Positions 12,101 through 21,777 of a stretch of 64,000 nt of DNA are shown here, in pieces; position 1 is the stretch's first letter; each line of letters opens with the position of its first letter. Source of the stretch: Uloborus plumipes (lineage: Eukaryota; Arthropoda; Arachnida; Araneae; Uloboridae); contig JAXGGA010005121.1 of NCBI GenBank assembly GCA_038373865.1, positions 17,075-81,074 on the forward strand. Direction: 5' to 3'. Made by a program: the position numbers and the translations under genes. The notes beneath the pieces are model-generated. The model saw only the letters and a program-made list of their open reading frames with translations. It had not been told where the DNA came from and ran no database searches.

Positions 12101-15100
12101 TATCTGCTGGTCAAAAGTTATCTTGGAGGGGGGGGGAGGTAAAAAAGTAAAATGGGGGGTCACTTCCCCAGTTGCAGGTGGCATTTCCCCCCCCCCCCCG
12201 AACAGCTGACTTTCTAACGAAGACATCGTTGCCAATTGACCAGAAGCGTAACCCGTTTCAGTAGGAATGATTACCAATAGTTTCTGCTCTTTTTAAAAGC
12301 AAAAGGAGACGAAATGTATATTTAACTAAATTTTTTATAAGGAAAGTACTTTCATTAGAGTTAAAAACATGCATTTACCGCATATACTCGCGTGTAAGTC
12401 GATCTCGCGTATAAGTCGGGCCCCCTATCTTTTGAACGAAAATCTGGAAAAATCGAAAACCCGCGTATAAGTCGAGACCGCACTTTCTGAAACGATCAGG
12501 ACTGTTTTTCGGCGATTTTTGAATATAAACGTTTTAAAAAGAAGGAAAATGAAATGCAGTGAGCATTCTTGTGTTGAAAATAGCACAATTGCTGTTCTTT
12601 TTCACAAAAAGGATTCATTTTTGCGATTGCAATTTTTAAAAAGGGTTCGATTTTACGATCACGGTTTTTGTAAGGGTTTGATTTTGCGGTTGCAATTTTT
12701 GCTATTTGTTGCCTTTTTTTTGCATTATTATCAATAAAACTTTGTGATGTAACCGTATTACATTTAGTTTTAAAAAGATAAACACCATCAATCAGAAAAT
12801 TCGCGAATACTGCAATTCCCGCACTTTTTGCGCCGTCGGTCGTTTATTGTAATTATTTATTCTTTACTTCACAATTAAACCATGCAAAAATACAGAAGAA
12901 TGTATGAGTATTTATTTCTTTAGCACCTTTTTTAAATAGTTAGACCGAATCGGAAAAAAATCGTCTCGTTTTTAAGTGCTTTTTTTTTTTTCAAAAGTTG
13001 CTTGGAAAAAATTTTCGGAAATTCTGCCCCGCGTATAAGTTGACCCCCTAACTTTTAACTTCATTTTTTGGACTAAATTTCTCGACTTATACGCGAGTAT
13101 ATACGGTAAGTTAGCAGAACAATCTTTTTAAAAACTCCCGCAGCTATATTGCGTATTCAACCTGAAAGTAGTGAACTTTTTGGGAAAAACACCGGAGTTT
13201 TATTTAAATTGCATTTTCCCGGTAGCTGAAATATTTTTCAAAAAACTTTTTTTGTACCAATCAACTCAAAATGAGTGAATACATAGGAAAGTGCGTGTAC
13301 TAATTTAAAAAAAAAAACTTTTATTTTTATGACATACCCTATTCGGCAACTAGATGTCTGTGTACTTTGATTCCATTAATGGAAAGAGAATATTGTGTTG
13401 AAAATCTCATTTGTCACAAAATATTTTATTTTATAAATAAACTTTTCACAAAATGTTTTATTACAACCTTTCACCAAACTCTTCTTTTGAAGATCTTACT
13501 TATCAGACTTTTTAATCTCCAAAATAAAACTTCTTTAAACTCCTTCTAAAAAAGATAACTTCCTTGTGAAAATGTAACACACATTCGCTGGTTTCTACTC
13601 ATATATCCTAATTTTTTATGCATTTCAAAATGTGTCTTACATCTGCTTTTTCAAAATTTATATTGCCTTGTGCATATGCATCAATTTTTTTTTACTACTT
13701 ACTTTCAATCCTTCTACTTAATTTTCTGTAATAGAGAATTTGCATGCTTTTCATCTTACCAAGTGCACGTATTCATTGTAGAATTTCAAATAAGTGTTGC
13801 TGCCTAGTTGGTTCTTGCAAAAACTGTTGAGGCAGAATTATGGCAAAAAATATTAATTAGCTATGTAACGCTCAAACAAGGTAATTGTGAAAGCAAGATC
13901 CATGCAAAAAACATTTTGAACTATTTTAGAATTGTAAAATATGCATGTAGAATTGTAGATGTACTATCAATTGTCTCTGGGAATGAATAAACCCTTAGTT
14001 AATTCAGCAACGTGGTGTACGTAAAAACAGAAAATATGTTTTTTTTTTTTTTTTGCATCTACAAGTAAGCTCTGAACTTTTTATTTATTTTTTCCTTAGC
14101 TTTAGAATGTGACATATCTACTACAGTGGTGGTCAAAATTACAAGAGCAATTAGAAATTGCTCAAAAACACTTATTTCTAAAGCAATTTAGTGAAATGTA
14201 TGCATAAAATGCTTTTATTATTCTAGAAATCATTGTGGAATACACGAAAATTTGAAAATACAAGATATGAATGTTTTACAGTAATTAATAAAACAATGTG
14301 CATGTAAAAACCGGACAAAATTATAAGGATATCTAGTTTTATACTCTAAAACCCACTAATAATGAATCATTTCTATCTCTTCTTCTTACTCACTTTAATC
14401 TATCTTGGCATCATGGAATTTGTACTTGAAAAATTTTATTGCTTGTGTCAATATTGTGTACTATTTTTGTATTTTTCATGTGCTAGAACACCCTACAGAT
14501 TCTCCACTGGGTTGAGATTAAATCTTCTGGCTGGCCAGTAAAGTAGTTTTATGAGATTAGTATAAAAAGAAGCTCACTTAGTTTGAGAATCATTGTACTG
14601 GAAAAATTATCTCCTCATAATTAACTGCTTCTATTATGAGTGTTGCCAGTACATTAGCATAACTATCTGGAATCATTCTGACCCGCAAAAAAACTATTGC
14701 GGTAATTTTTGTACATTGATACACTGTCGGCCCCGCTTAATCGAATATTGTCGGTTCCAAGAAATATTATTCGATTAAGCGGGGGAAGTTTTCCTTAGCT
14801 TTATAACAATTGCTTTAAACATAATAATAATGAATTAATCGCTACATAAAGGAAGTAATTAATGTTATTGGTAAAAAGCTTTTGAAATTTACTAATTAAA
14901 CAACAAAATAGAATAATAATTTAGTTTTTATATTATAAGTATGTATAAAAATTGTAAAACAGTAACTTAGGATTTGAGTTATAAAATGTTTGTTTCGACA
15001 TTTTTTTTTTACTACACTATTTGTTGAAAAATTACACATTGGACAAAGACAAGGTCACCCCACCCTTTGTCTGCAATGCTTATATTTGTTTCTTAATTTA

Positions 15101-16419
15101 ATTATCTTCTCCGCTATCTGTTGTTTTCATTTTTTATAATGGCAACGTCAAAAATAGTGGGGGGGGGGGATGTTATTTTTCTGCCATGTTGTTAATGGAA
15201 TTATAAAACGACGATATTATAAAAAATCTTTGTGTAAATAATTGCTCTTACTACTTTATTAAAAAATTTTATCAGCAAAAATTGCTGCGAAAGCTGATCA
15301 ATATTATTTAATTATCCGGGGAAATGATGCGATTAAGCGGTGATCTTTAACATTGTCTGTGGGAAATATTCGGTTCTGGACGGTTTTATTTGTATAAGTA
15401 GGGTATTTGTTTATTCGTTACCCGATTAAGCGGGACGACAGTATTGCAAAACTTCGCCAAACCAAACTAAAGCCGAATGTACATGCTCAGATTTAAAAAT
15501 TTTTTTTTCCCAGAAATCATGCCAGAAATAGGGAAAACGGTCTAATCCATCCAAATTGAACCTTTTGTCATCAGTAATGATTACATCATTCCGCTTTTTA
15601 CCTATAGTAATGTAGTTTTCGGCAAACTCTACCCTCACTCTTATGAACTCTTGTTTCTGTAAGAGACGGTTGTCACATTGGTTTTCCCATTCCCTAACAA
15701 ACCTTTTTTTTCCTTTCTTCCTAACATGTCAAAACAACTACAAAAAAAAAAGCTTAACTTTTGTCAACGACTCTCTGTTGGAGAAAGCTTGTATTATAAG
15801 TCTTAAAATTTCAAAAGCAACCACTTTCCCAAATTCTAAATGTTTAGTACCTATTGGAAAGTAAGCAAAAATAGAATCCCATATTCTCAGTTACATCATC
15901 ATGTAATGCCATGTTCAGAACAAAAAAGATGCAAATTTTGCTTTTGAGAACATATAGTTGTCCTAATTATTTTGTCGATTGTCCAGTATCGAAATGCATT
16001 TTATGAACATAAATTTCCCATAGTTCGATGAAAACTGTTTTAAAAATGCTTTATTTACCATTGGTATCCAACTGTAAAATTTGCACAATTTTTCAGCCAG
16101 TTGTAACCACAATTTGGCGATCTTTCCCTTTTTGACTATTATTGTACTTTTGTTTCAAAAAAGAAAATGTTCAGAAACTGAATCAGTACAATATTTTCAA
16201 TATTAATTTTTCTTTTGTTTGCTTCTTGCAGTTCGAATGCATAAAAGGAAAAAGAATGTCATTTATGAAATTGAAAGGAACCATAAAACGTTAGTGTTTT
16301 GGTGTGAAAATGCTTCAGAATACTGTCCTCCAATATTTAAAAATTATGCTGAAGTCAAAGAAGAATTTTTCAATGAGTCATCGCCAAATGAAGAATCTTC
16401 ATACTCATACTTTTTTTGA
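2784..16419 (+). CDS. LRRC42: Leucine-rich repeat-containing protein 42 (LRRC42-like), five exons
   Basis: Exons 2784-3148, 4056-4174, 8376-8461, 9069-9246 and 16232-16419 join in frame with GT-AG introns (phases 2, 1, 0, 1) into about 311 residues. Exon 1 resembles the N-terminal helical region of vertebrate LRRC42 (NVQNIESLEGFP; NHELFDYI). Exon 2 has an LRR with RRNCLKDDAVRKMT, against DNCLSDAGVRKMT in the human protein as I recall it. Exon 3 has the LRR LKFLNLSCCDLS. Exon 4 resembles the post-LRR helix (GWAAYLFEKWKDI). The last exon is basic, then acidic. Human LRRC42 is about 428 residues, so the N terminus is shorter here. A TAA lies in frame 18 bases before the ATG. An alternative is a spliced N terminus entering at the CAG at 2797-2799. 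LRRC42 is an LRR protein of poorly defined function. A possible AATAAA lies at 16891. Confidence 0.88.
3149..4055 (+). other. LRRC42-like intron 1
   Basis: AT-rich intron. It contains a degenerate pogo/Tigger-type end at 3506-3680 and nothing else recognisable. Confidence 0.7.
3506..3680 (+). mobile_element. pogo/Tigger-like transposon remnant
   Basis: It begins TACAGTGGAATCTCGATAAC, the usual look of a pogo/Tigger-type terminal repeat next to a TA target. Related ATAACTCGAA / ACTCGAA words follow up to 3665. There is no coding capacity and no clear right end. Confidence 0.4.
4056..4174 (+). CDS. LRRC42: LRRC42-like exon 2
   Basis: Acceptor ...AAATAG at 4051-4055, donor GTAAAG at 4175. The first base completes an Arg codon. 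It encodes RLKRLCLRRNCLKDDAVRKM and a second LRR, LEYLDLS. Confidence 0.88.
4380..5175 (+). repeat. Dispersed repeat R2 with 143-bp internal tandem units and hairpin end
   Basis: Two near-identical units start at about 4590 and 4733 (period 143 bp), each holding GAGATATTGACAC and GACCAATTTTCGTTTGATTC. A more diverged unit lies before them. The right part has CA-rich sequence (4995-5040) and a terminal hairpin around TCTTCTATAT/ATATAGAAGA (5139-5162). A decayed relative with the same order of blocks is at 21895-22550. There is no coding capacity, and the class is unknown. Confidence 0.7.
6354..7634 (+). mobile_element. mariner-type element inserted in the piggyBac
   Basis: The element is 1281 bp, flanked by TA (6352-6353 and 7635-7636). 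Terminal inverted repeats begin CAGGGTGCGGCAAAAA and extend to about 29 bp with few differences. Removing it and one TA restores the piggyBac reading frame (GLLY then MGGLHK). Confidence 0.93.
6480..7500 (+). pseudogene. Degenerate mariner-type transposase
   Basis: Frame-broken remains are in order: LLTEENKRVRLQTCHQLKRR (about 6838-6897), then FTDEKLFTVEQ with the first catalytic Asp (about 6925-6960). Next come SVMVWGGICDSGK (about 7047-7080), FQKDSVPAHQ with the second Asp, and SPDLNPMDYSV with a third acidic residue that is Asp, not Glu. A DDxD-type mariner/maT-like origin fits. Several stops and frameshifts make it inactive. Confidence 0.82.
8376..8461 (+). CDS. LRRC42: LRRC42-like exon 3
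   Basis: Acceptor TTCTTACAG, donor GTAAGT. It encodes ENQLTDAITRFIPVFVKLKF followed by LNLSCCDLS, a canonical LRR. The phases fit both neighbours. Confidence 0.9.
8590..8722 (-). repeat. Inverted copy of the 745-880 repeat (hAT-like MITE end)
   Basis: It matches 745-880 in reverse, including TTGAACACCTTGGTTTTCAG and the CTAAATGACAGGCC end. It lies in intron 3 (8462-9068), which otherwise shows nothing recognisable. Confidence 0.75.
9069..9246 (+). CDS. LRRC42: LRRC42-like exon 4
   Basis: Acceptor TTTATTTCTAG, donor GTAAGA at 9247. It starts DKAVKQLERDC and contains ETRGWAAYLFEKWKDICVSR, matching the post-LRR segment of LRRC42 (DIKTVKHKL; TEGWADQIVLQWE in human, from memory). Confidence 0.85.
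10548..10832 (+). CDS. Unknown open frame in left palindrome arm
   Basis: A 94-codon frame whose core, KKHLMCDSKKVFHAKEHVMK then KSIIKERP, is repeated on the other strand at 11502-11774. I do not recognise the family. Residues are lysine-rich with no membrane segment. Downstream the translation continues in broken frames with CDWLKDIGILHRTPPMRC. It is likely part of a transposon gene, but this is unproven. Confidence 0.4.
   Translation: MSSTAAVAITYSLLGDLMKAFHLVEDKKHLMCDSKKVFHAKEHVMKLLRAKESSNIAKSNIAAIFVESRKHNTLSLSHDENTGSFQKSIIKERP
11502..11774 (-). CDS. Unknown open frame in right palindrome arm, twin of 10548-10832
   Basis: A 90-codon frame, about 85% identical by eye to the left-arm frame. 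It shares EDKKHLMCDSKKVFHAKEHV and the same C-terminal end KSIIKERP. The region read leftward from here mirrors the left arm. No family recognised. Confidence 0.4.
   Translation of the reverse strand: MAVAITYRLLGDLVNSEQLGEDKKHLMCDSKKVFHAKEHVMKHSRAKENSNIAKSNINAIFVESRKHNTLTLSHHGNTGSFRKSIIKERP
12378..13106. mobile_element. TA-flanked MITE in right palindrome arm
   Basis: The 729-bp element has terminal repeats CCGCATATACTCGCG... and ...CGCGAGTATATACGG, followed inward by TATAAGTCGA-type words. TA stands on both sides (12376-12377 and 13107-13108). The left palindrome arm near 9595 has the empty site (ATGCATTTAAGTTAG written on this strand), so the insertion came after the arms formed. No transposase. 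Confidence 0.92.
14493..15638 (-). pseudogene. Decayed Tc1-type transposase, split by a MITE
   Basis: The minus strand at 15638-15443 reads RVEFAENYITIGKKRNDVII then TDDKRFNLDGLDRF and SALVWFGEV, the first catalytic Asp block of Tc1-like transposases. Beyond the MITE, fragments near 14600-14650 resemble the IIFPVQ block. WPARRFNLNPVENL at about 14500-14545 is the third (Glu) block, ending in a stop. Several stops make it inactive. Confidence 0.8.
14722..15441. mobile_element. pogo/Tigger-like MITE inside the Tc1 remnant
   Basis: The ends CACTGTCGGCCCCGCTTAAT and CGATTAAGCGGGACGACAG form an imperfect terminal inverted repeat, flanked by TA (14720-14721 and 15442-15443). The word CGATTAAGCGG recurs inside near 14770 and 15330. 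No coding capacity. Confidence 0.85.
16232..16419 (+). CDS. LRRC42: LRRC42-like exon 5 (terminal)
   Basis: Acceptor GCTTCTTGCAG. The first two bases complete a Phe codon from exon 4. It encodes a basic start, FRMHKRKKNVIYEIERNHKT, then an acidic Ser/Glu-rich end and TGA at 16417-16419. The placement fits the basic segment after the LRRs of LRRC42. Similarity is weak here, so the link rests on phase, splice site and spacing. Confidence 0.7.
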
Positions 16420-17718
16420 TATTGATGTATATTGTATTTTGTATTTTCAATATCATGTATGTACAGTTGTAATATATTTGTATTTATTGAATGTATATAA
16501 AATTTATACCATAGAGTATAAATTTGAGGAAAATTTTAAGACATTACGTTATTAAAGATTTTATGAATTTCAGTGAAATTTTTAATTATTGAAATTTTCA
16601 AACCATTAGTCATTGATTGCAACCTTAATTTAATCATAGCCAAGGGGATTAAACTTGTTAAAATCCAGAAACATACACAAAACGGAAAAAAAAAAAAAAT
16701 ATTTGAATTTGATACTCTATGAAAGTTTTGCATTAACTGTGCTTCTTGAAATGATGGTAACATTACTACTGCTACTAAGACTTTACTCAGCATTTCCAAA
16801 AATTTTTATTAAGAGCCTTAGGCCTAGTGTAGAGTATAAGTGAAGAAAACAACTTTCCAGTCAGTGGGGCAAATCAAATAATTGATAAGAAATAAAATTG
16901 AAGCTCCTTTTCATATATTTTCAAAGACTCTGGAACAATTAATGTTATTTGAAGCATATCAAATATCAGCTTGTGATAGGTTCTCCCCCTTCCCCTGATA
17001 TTTTATTTTATAAAAGTTGAGTACGTGAAATTAATAATAACTACATACACCACAAATAAATTTTATTTATTGAATTTTTTCACATTAAATATAAAATTTT
17101 TCAACAAAAGTAATTTATTAAATTTAAACATATCATACTAAGAAATTGTGTTACAAAATAGAAATTAAACTTACAATTTTTTTTAAAGGCTTAAAAGAGT
17201 TTAATATGTATGTACATTGACACTTAGTGATTGTGCACTGACTAGAGATATCACAGAATAATATATATTAACTAGCAAAGTTGAGTTATTTGAAAAAGAA
17301 ACAATTTTTGTACTAAAACATGAGCTGCAAGATGATGCAACATCATTACAAGTAAAAATAAAATACTTCTCATCACTTTTATTAGTACTTTCAATCATGT
17401 TGAATCATTTTGCATCTCACAAGTAATGCAGATCATTTCAAATACCGATTGTGTGTTAGTAGTGCAATACATTAAATAAAACAGTTCCTAAAAAGCAACA
17501 TATACGCAAATGATAAGGAATAGTATTTCTAAGCTCAAATAAGAAAATTTGCACTAATTAAATAATTCATTAATGAAAAATTTAAAAGCAAAATTTCATA
17601 TGAGAATACTCTCAAAAATTCAACAGTTAAAAGATGATGTATTCGTGTAGCATTTTTAAAAATGAAAAGAAGGTTGATGTGTTACCTTGTATTATAGTAC
17701 TTAGATTATGTTTTAAAG

Positions 17719-18369
17719 CAGAGGTTCCCAAAGTTCAGACCACCACGGACCCCCTCCTAAAAATTACTTACCATGCGGACCCACCCCCCGGAAAAAAAAC
17801 TTGATTTAACACATTTAAATCTTTTTTTTTTACGGTTTTGTTTCCTTCAAACAATTTATTCATTGTTCTGAATATCTATTTTTCAGAGCTCGTCTAGTTT
17901 CCGTTATTTATCATTATTATTTTGAGCCATGGAAGTAAAAATCTATTCGAAACTCAATTAGATCTCGAATATGTTAAAATCGAAAGTTCTGGGGATTTGC
18001 TGGGCCCTGTGTATACGTAAAGAAGTTTTTTAATTCTCTATTAATGTGCATTTATTTTAAATTAAAATATTGTTACTCATCCTTTAATTTCAACTATTTT
18101 TTACATTTTAGCAGGAACCTCTGGCATCAGGGACGTCATTTCAAGTTTTTCCAGGGGGGGGGGGGGGGGGCAAAGGGTAAAAACATGTTGTACATAACAA
18201 TTTCACCAGAAAACAACAAAACCATTCCCAATTATATGTAAATACATTGATTTCTTAAAGTCGGGGGGGGGGGGGGGCAAATGACCCCCCCCCCTGCCCC
18301 CCTAAATGACGGGCCTGCCTGGCATGCACTTGCGGACCCCCGGGGGCCACGGACCACACTTTGGGAAAC
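17719..18369. mobile_element. hAT-type non-autonomous element
   Basis: It starts CAGAGGTTCCCAAAGT and ends CACTTTGGGAAAC. The last few bases of the right terminal repeat seem lost. The 8-bp TSD is TTTTAAAG (17711-17718 and 18370-18377). Inner sequence CACGGACC / GGACCACAC is also inverted. No transposase. Confidence 0.85.
18128..18317. mobile_element. Second hAT-like MITE nested in the first
   Basis: The ends are CAGGGACGTCATTTCAAG and CCTAAATGACGGGCCTG. Flanks TCTGGCAT and CCTGGCAT match at seven of eight bases. It contains two long G tracts (about 18154-18171 and 18264-18277). Confidence 0.8.
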
Positions 18370-21300
18370 TTTTAAAGGGTTTGCAAGACTCCCCCCCCCT
18401 ACTGCCTTGTATGTGATTTCAAAAATCATTTCATGAAAATTTTGTGAATTTATTAGTTTACTTTTAATTTTTGGGTTTAGTTGGAGACAAACTTGAAGAA
18501 AGTATTAACCCAATCTAACTACTTACATATTAAAGAATTGAGGCATATAGTAAAGGGATTTTTAAGCTCGTAATTTTAAGAAAAGTCATTTTTAACCGAC
18601 TTCAACAAAGAAGGAAGTTATATAATTCGTCGAAGAATTTTTTTTTAAAATACATTTTGTGATGGGTTCATTTTTGTGACAGCAGTTTTATGAATTGGCC
18701 ACTACGTTAATTCAGAAATTATTACTAAAAAAATTTTCTTAGTTTTTTTTTTTTTTTTCCACAGTACAATCTTGTTGATGTGGACCAAATGGGACGAAAG
18801 GCATTCGGGGGAATCAAAAGATCTGAATAGTTTGGGCAATAAGCAACCCAATTCCTTTAAATAAGCAGACATCCTTGAAACGATTAAATATATAGGTTTC
18901 TTAGCAAAATGACATAGGATTATTTACAAGACATTATAAAAACAATTTTTTAAATTTCTTTTAAAATTGGCCAGCTGTTTTTTTTCATAGACATGGAGTC
19001 TGCATGAAGCACCATCAAGCAAAAGCTTTTTGTCATTAATAGTTCAGATGTCAGACTGACACTTAAATACACCATAATTTATTGTACTATAAAAGTAGTA
19101 CTTGAAATAAAAAACAAATGTTAGGCAAACTTTTCATGACATTGATCTCATTTTATTTTATTTTTTGTATTTATTTATTTTTTTGAGAGTATAATTCTAT
19201 AAAATTTAAATCAATATTTCATCTACATCAAGGAGGTTCTACTGTATTAAGAAATAACAGCTCTTTTGAGAGTGTCCTGTACAAAACTTTGTCAAAGTAA
19301 TTCAGTATGTTTTTTATCCTGACAAGGATGTTCTTTGCTTTCATTCATATATAAACTAAGTAGATGTGTCTAGCTTAATAGAACACAGAATTAATACCTT
19401 AAAATTGCATCATAAATAAGATTATGAAAGTAAGGACAAATCTTTGTTATATTTTAGTTTGTAACATATATATTATATTGAATTCTTATAACTTAACATC
19501 CATTTTTTAATTTAGCAAAGGAGTATCTATTTTGTTGATTACATTAGCAATAGCTTCAGAATACACTTTCCTACTAAGTTTGTTTTGAGAGTAACTTTTC
19601 TTTTATAGTGTGTTTCCCATAGTTGTGATTGATTTTTACTTGATTTTGGGACAATATCATAAAATCCTATGAAAATACGTAGAATTTCTTTTTACTCTTA
19701 CACACTAAAACAAAATATAGATGACAACAGTAATTTCTAAGAAAAACTTTTTTTTCCAGCTTGAAATTTTGTTTTGAAAAAATAGAGAAAGGGAAGGACC
19801 CCCCCCCCAAAAAAAAAAAAAAAAAAAACAACAAGGATCTTTTTGGTTCCCAACATTCATTCTTAAATTTTCCATCAAAAAATTATGGATGCCTTTCTTT
19901 ATTTAATTAACATTGCAAATTTTAAACATTTTCCAACACACACAATCAAAAGGAATTTTTAAATTGCCTCTGCATCTGACATTTTATTGTTATTATTTCA
20001 ATATTACAATTACATTAAAGTGCATTGATTTGTGGCTATATACAGGGACGGCCCAAATTCTGCTGTACTCAGAGTAGTATTTTAAAAGCCACCATTCCCC
20101 TTTTATCAGGCATAAAAAGCTAATATACACATTCATTTTAGTTCATAAGAAATAATATCACTGAAATCTACCTACTTAAACCCAAATACCCTGAAAAATG
20201 CTACATGCCCTTAATACAGGAACAGTACAAGTGTATAGTTAAAAGAAGTCAATAAAGGAATGATGGCCATTTTGGATATTTGGTAACAAATTTTGGCAAA
20301 TTATCCAAAGCTTTAGTCGGAAATAAAATATTTTCATAAGTACATGAAAATTATTAAAATGTTCAAATTGGTACTTTCGTCTTATTTAGTTTTAGAAGAA
20401 AAGGAAAGATTTGAACATGTTTTTTTCAGCACTTTCTTGTTTGCTATCTTTATTGCTTACTTACTAGAGCACCTATTTGCAGTTATTTCAACATAAGCGT
20501 TGCTTAATCCTTTTGAAAAGTTTGGTGATGTGTTAAATGAAATGAGAGTTTTAAACATTTTTATGAATACCAAAATAAAACACTGTACTTTACGGGTAGC
20601 CCAAGAAAAGTTTTTACCCTGAGTTAATAAGAAATGCAATAAATTTGAGGACTCATGTTAGGCATGTACTCAAAGTGAAATTTCTCCTCTTCTCAAAGCG
20701 AAAAAAAAAGAAAAAAAAAAAAAAACTATTAACAGACAGCTATTATTAAGGAGTATCTGACTATATCTTGTCATATCTGAAAATTCCACACTAATTTCTT
20801 TCTCCACCTCAGACTTCAAAAATGTTAGCAGAGGTATTTAAGACTGAGGGGAAAGCTGAGACTTCGTCTAATTGACAGCATTTCCAAGAAGAATCACATT
20901 AGCATAAGAATGACAAAAGTCATTATCTATGCATGAAATAGCACTATCTTAACACACTGATACATTCAATTGATCAAGCAATTACTTACAGTACTATTTT
21001 GATTAGTTGGACGATTTAAGTATTTTTCCCGGCACATTCCACACTCAGGCATACAATCTTTACTTTTTAAATATTCTATTTGAAGTCTCAATTACTATAC
21101 AACATCAAAACTTGCCCAAAATGATTTAAAATTTATTCTTTCGGTTAAAATATGAGAGCAACTGAGCAAAATGTAATACAAATGTTATAAATTAATTTGC
21201 ACATAATTTAGCAGCTAAATCTTGCCACTGGAAGAGTTAAACCCGTTTCAAATATAAGTATATAAACATATTTATGCACACAAAATATTATACACAATCA

Positions 21301-21584
21301 TCAAAAAACTAAATAAATATTCTTTAAAGAACTAGTAGACTTAATCATGCAACATATTAATAAAAAAAATAACTGATTAACTGTACAAAAAGATTAGTTT
21401 TTGTTTCTTTTTGCTAAGCTCAAAAAATAAACCAAATGCGTTTTCAAAAATAAAAAAAAAACCTTCAAAATAGTGGGAGAATAACAATGACTATACATTG
21501 AAAGATCTACACGTATTGGTTTTAACAGGCACTAGAAATATGTAATCCATGTACAAACTTTAAATACATATCACATTCATGTAG

Positions 21585-21777
21585 TTAATCTAAAATTTTC
21601 TTCTCAATATCAATTGGTTGAACGGATATTTGTTTGAGTTTCTTAGGTGTTAGCTCATTTTTTGAATCTTTAGTTTCACTCAAATCTTCATCTCTTGTTG
21701 ATTCCCACTTTTCTAAGAATTCTGCAATATTTGTTTTATTGAATGCTTGTGCTTCGTCTAAAGGAGTGTGGCCCCAT
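21585..21777 (-). CDS. GLS: GLS exon 13 (terminal)
   Basis: Acceptor TTTCTCAG. It encodes the second ankyrin repeat [13 protein letters not shown] and a charged tail ending KKILD with TAA at 21585-21587. The tail differs from both known vertebrate splice ends. Confidence 0.95.

Larger units (their letters stand above)
9356..13343. repeat. Large imperfect palindrome (two inverted arms of about 1.3 kb)
   Basis: Left arm 9356-11005 and right arm 11322-13343 are inverted copies of each other. They share AATAGGGTATGTCATAAA at the outer ends and GTCTGGCT / AGCCAGAC near the centre (loop about 11006-11321). The left arm carries an extra stretch of about 340 bp (about 9826-10170). The right arm carries a 729-bp TA-flanked insertion (12378-13106). 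GGCAA flanks both outer ends (9353-9357 and 13345-13349). It could be a transposon with very long terminal repeats or an inverted duplication. Confidence 0.9.
14124..15986 (-). mobile_element. Tc1-like element remnant
   Basis: The left end is CAGTGGTGGTCAAAATTACA after TA (14122-14123). The right end, read in reverse, is CTGGACAATCGACAAAATAA before TA (15987-15988). It carries decayed transposase on the minus strand and is split by a MITE at 14722-15441. Confidence 0.82.
9247..16231 (+). other. LRRC42-like intron 4, transposon-rich
   Basis: A 7-kb intron containing the palindrome (9356-13343) and a Tc1-like remnant with a MITE inside it (14124-15986). Stretches 13344-14123 and 15987-16231 hold no feature I can name. 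An open stretch at 13808-13990 resembles nothing I know. Confidence 0.8.
16420..21584. other. Intergenic region between convergent LRRC42-like and GLS genes
   Basis: It includes both 3' UTRs. AT-rich, with a nested hAT pair at 17719-18369 and homopolymers near 18157, 19800-19828 and 20700-20726. I found no coding exon on either strand. Confidence 0.7.

Noticed and set aside
13808..13990. Possible extra LRRC42-like exon
   Set aside because: Exons 4 and 5 already join in phase, and the peptide has no similarity to LRRC42.
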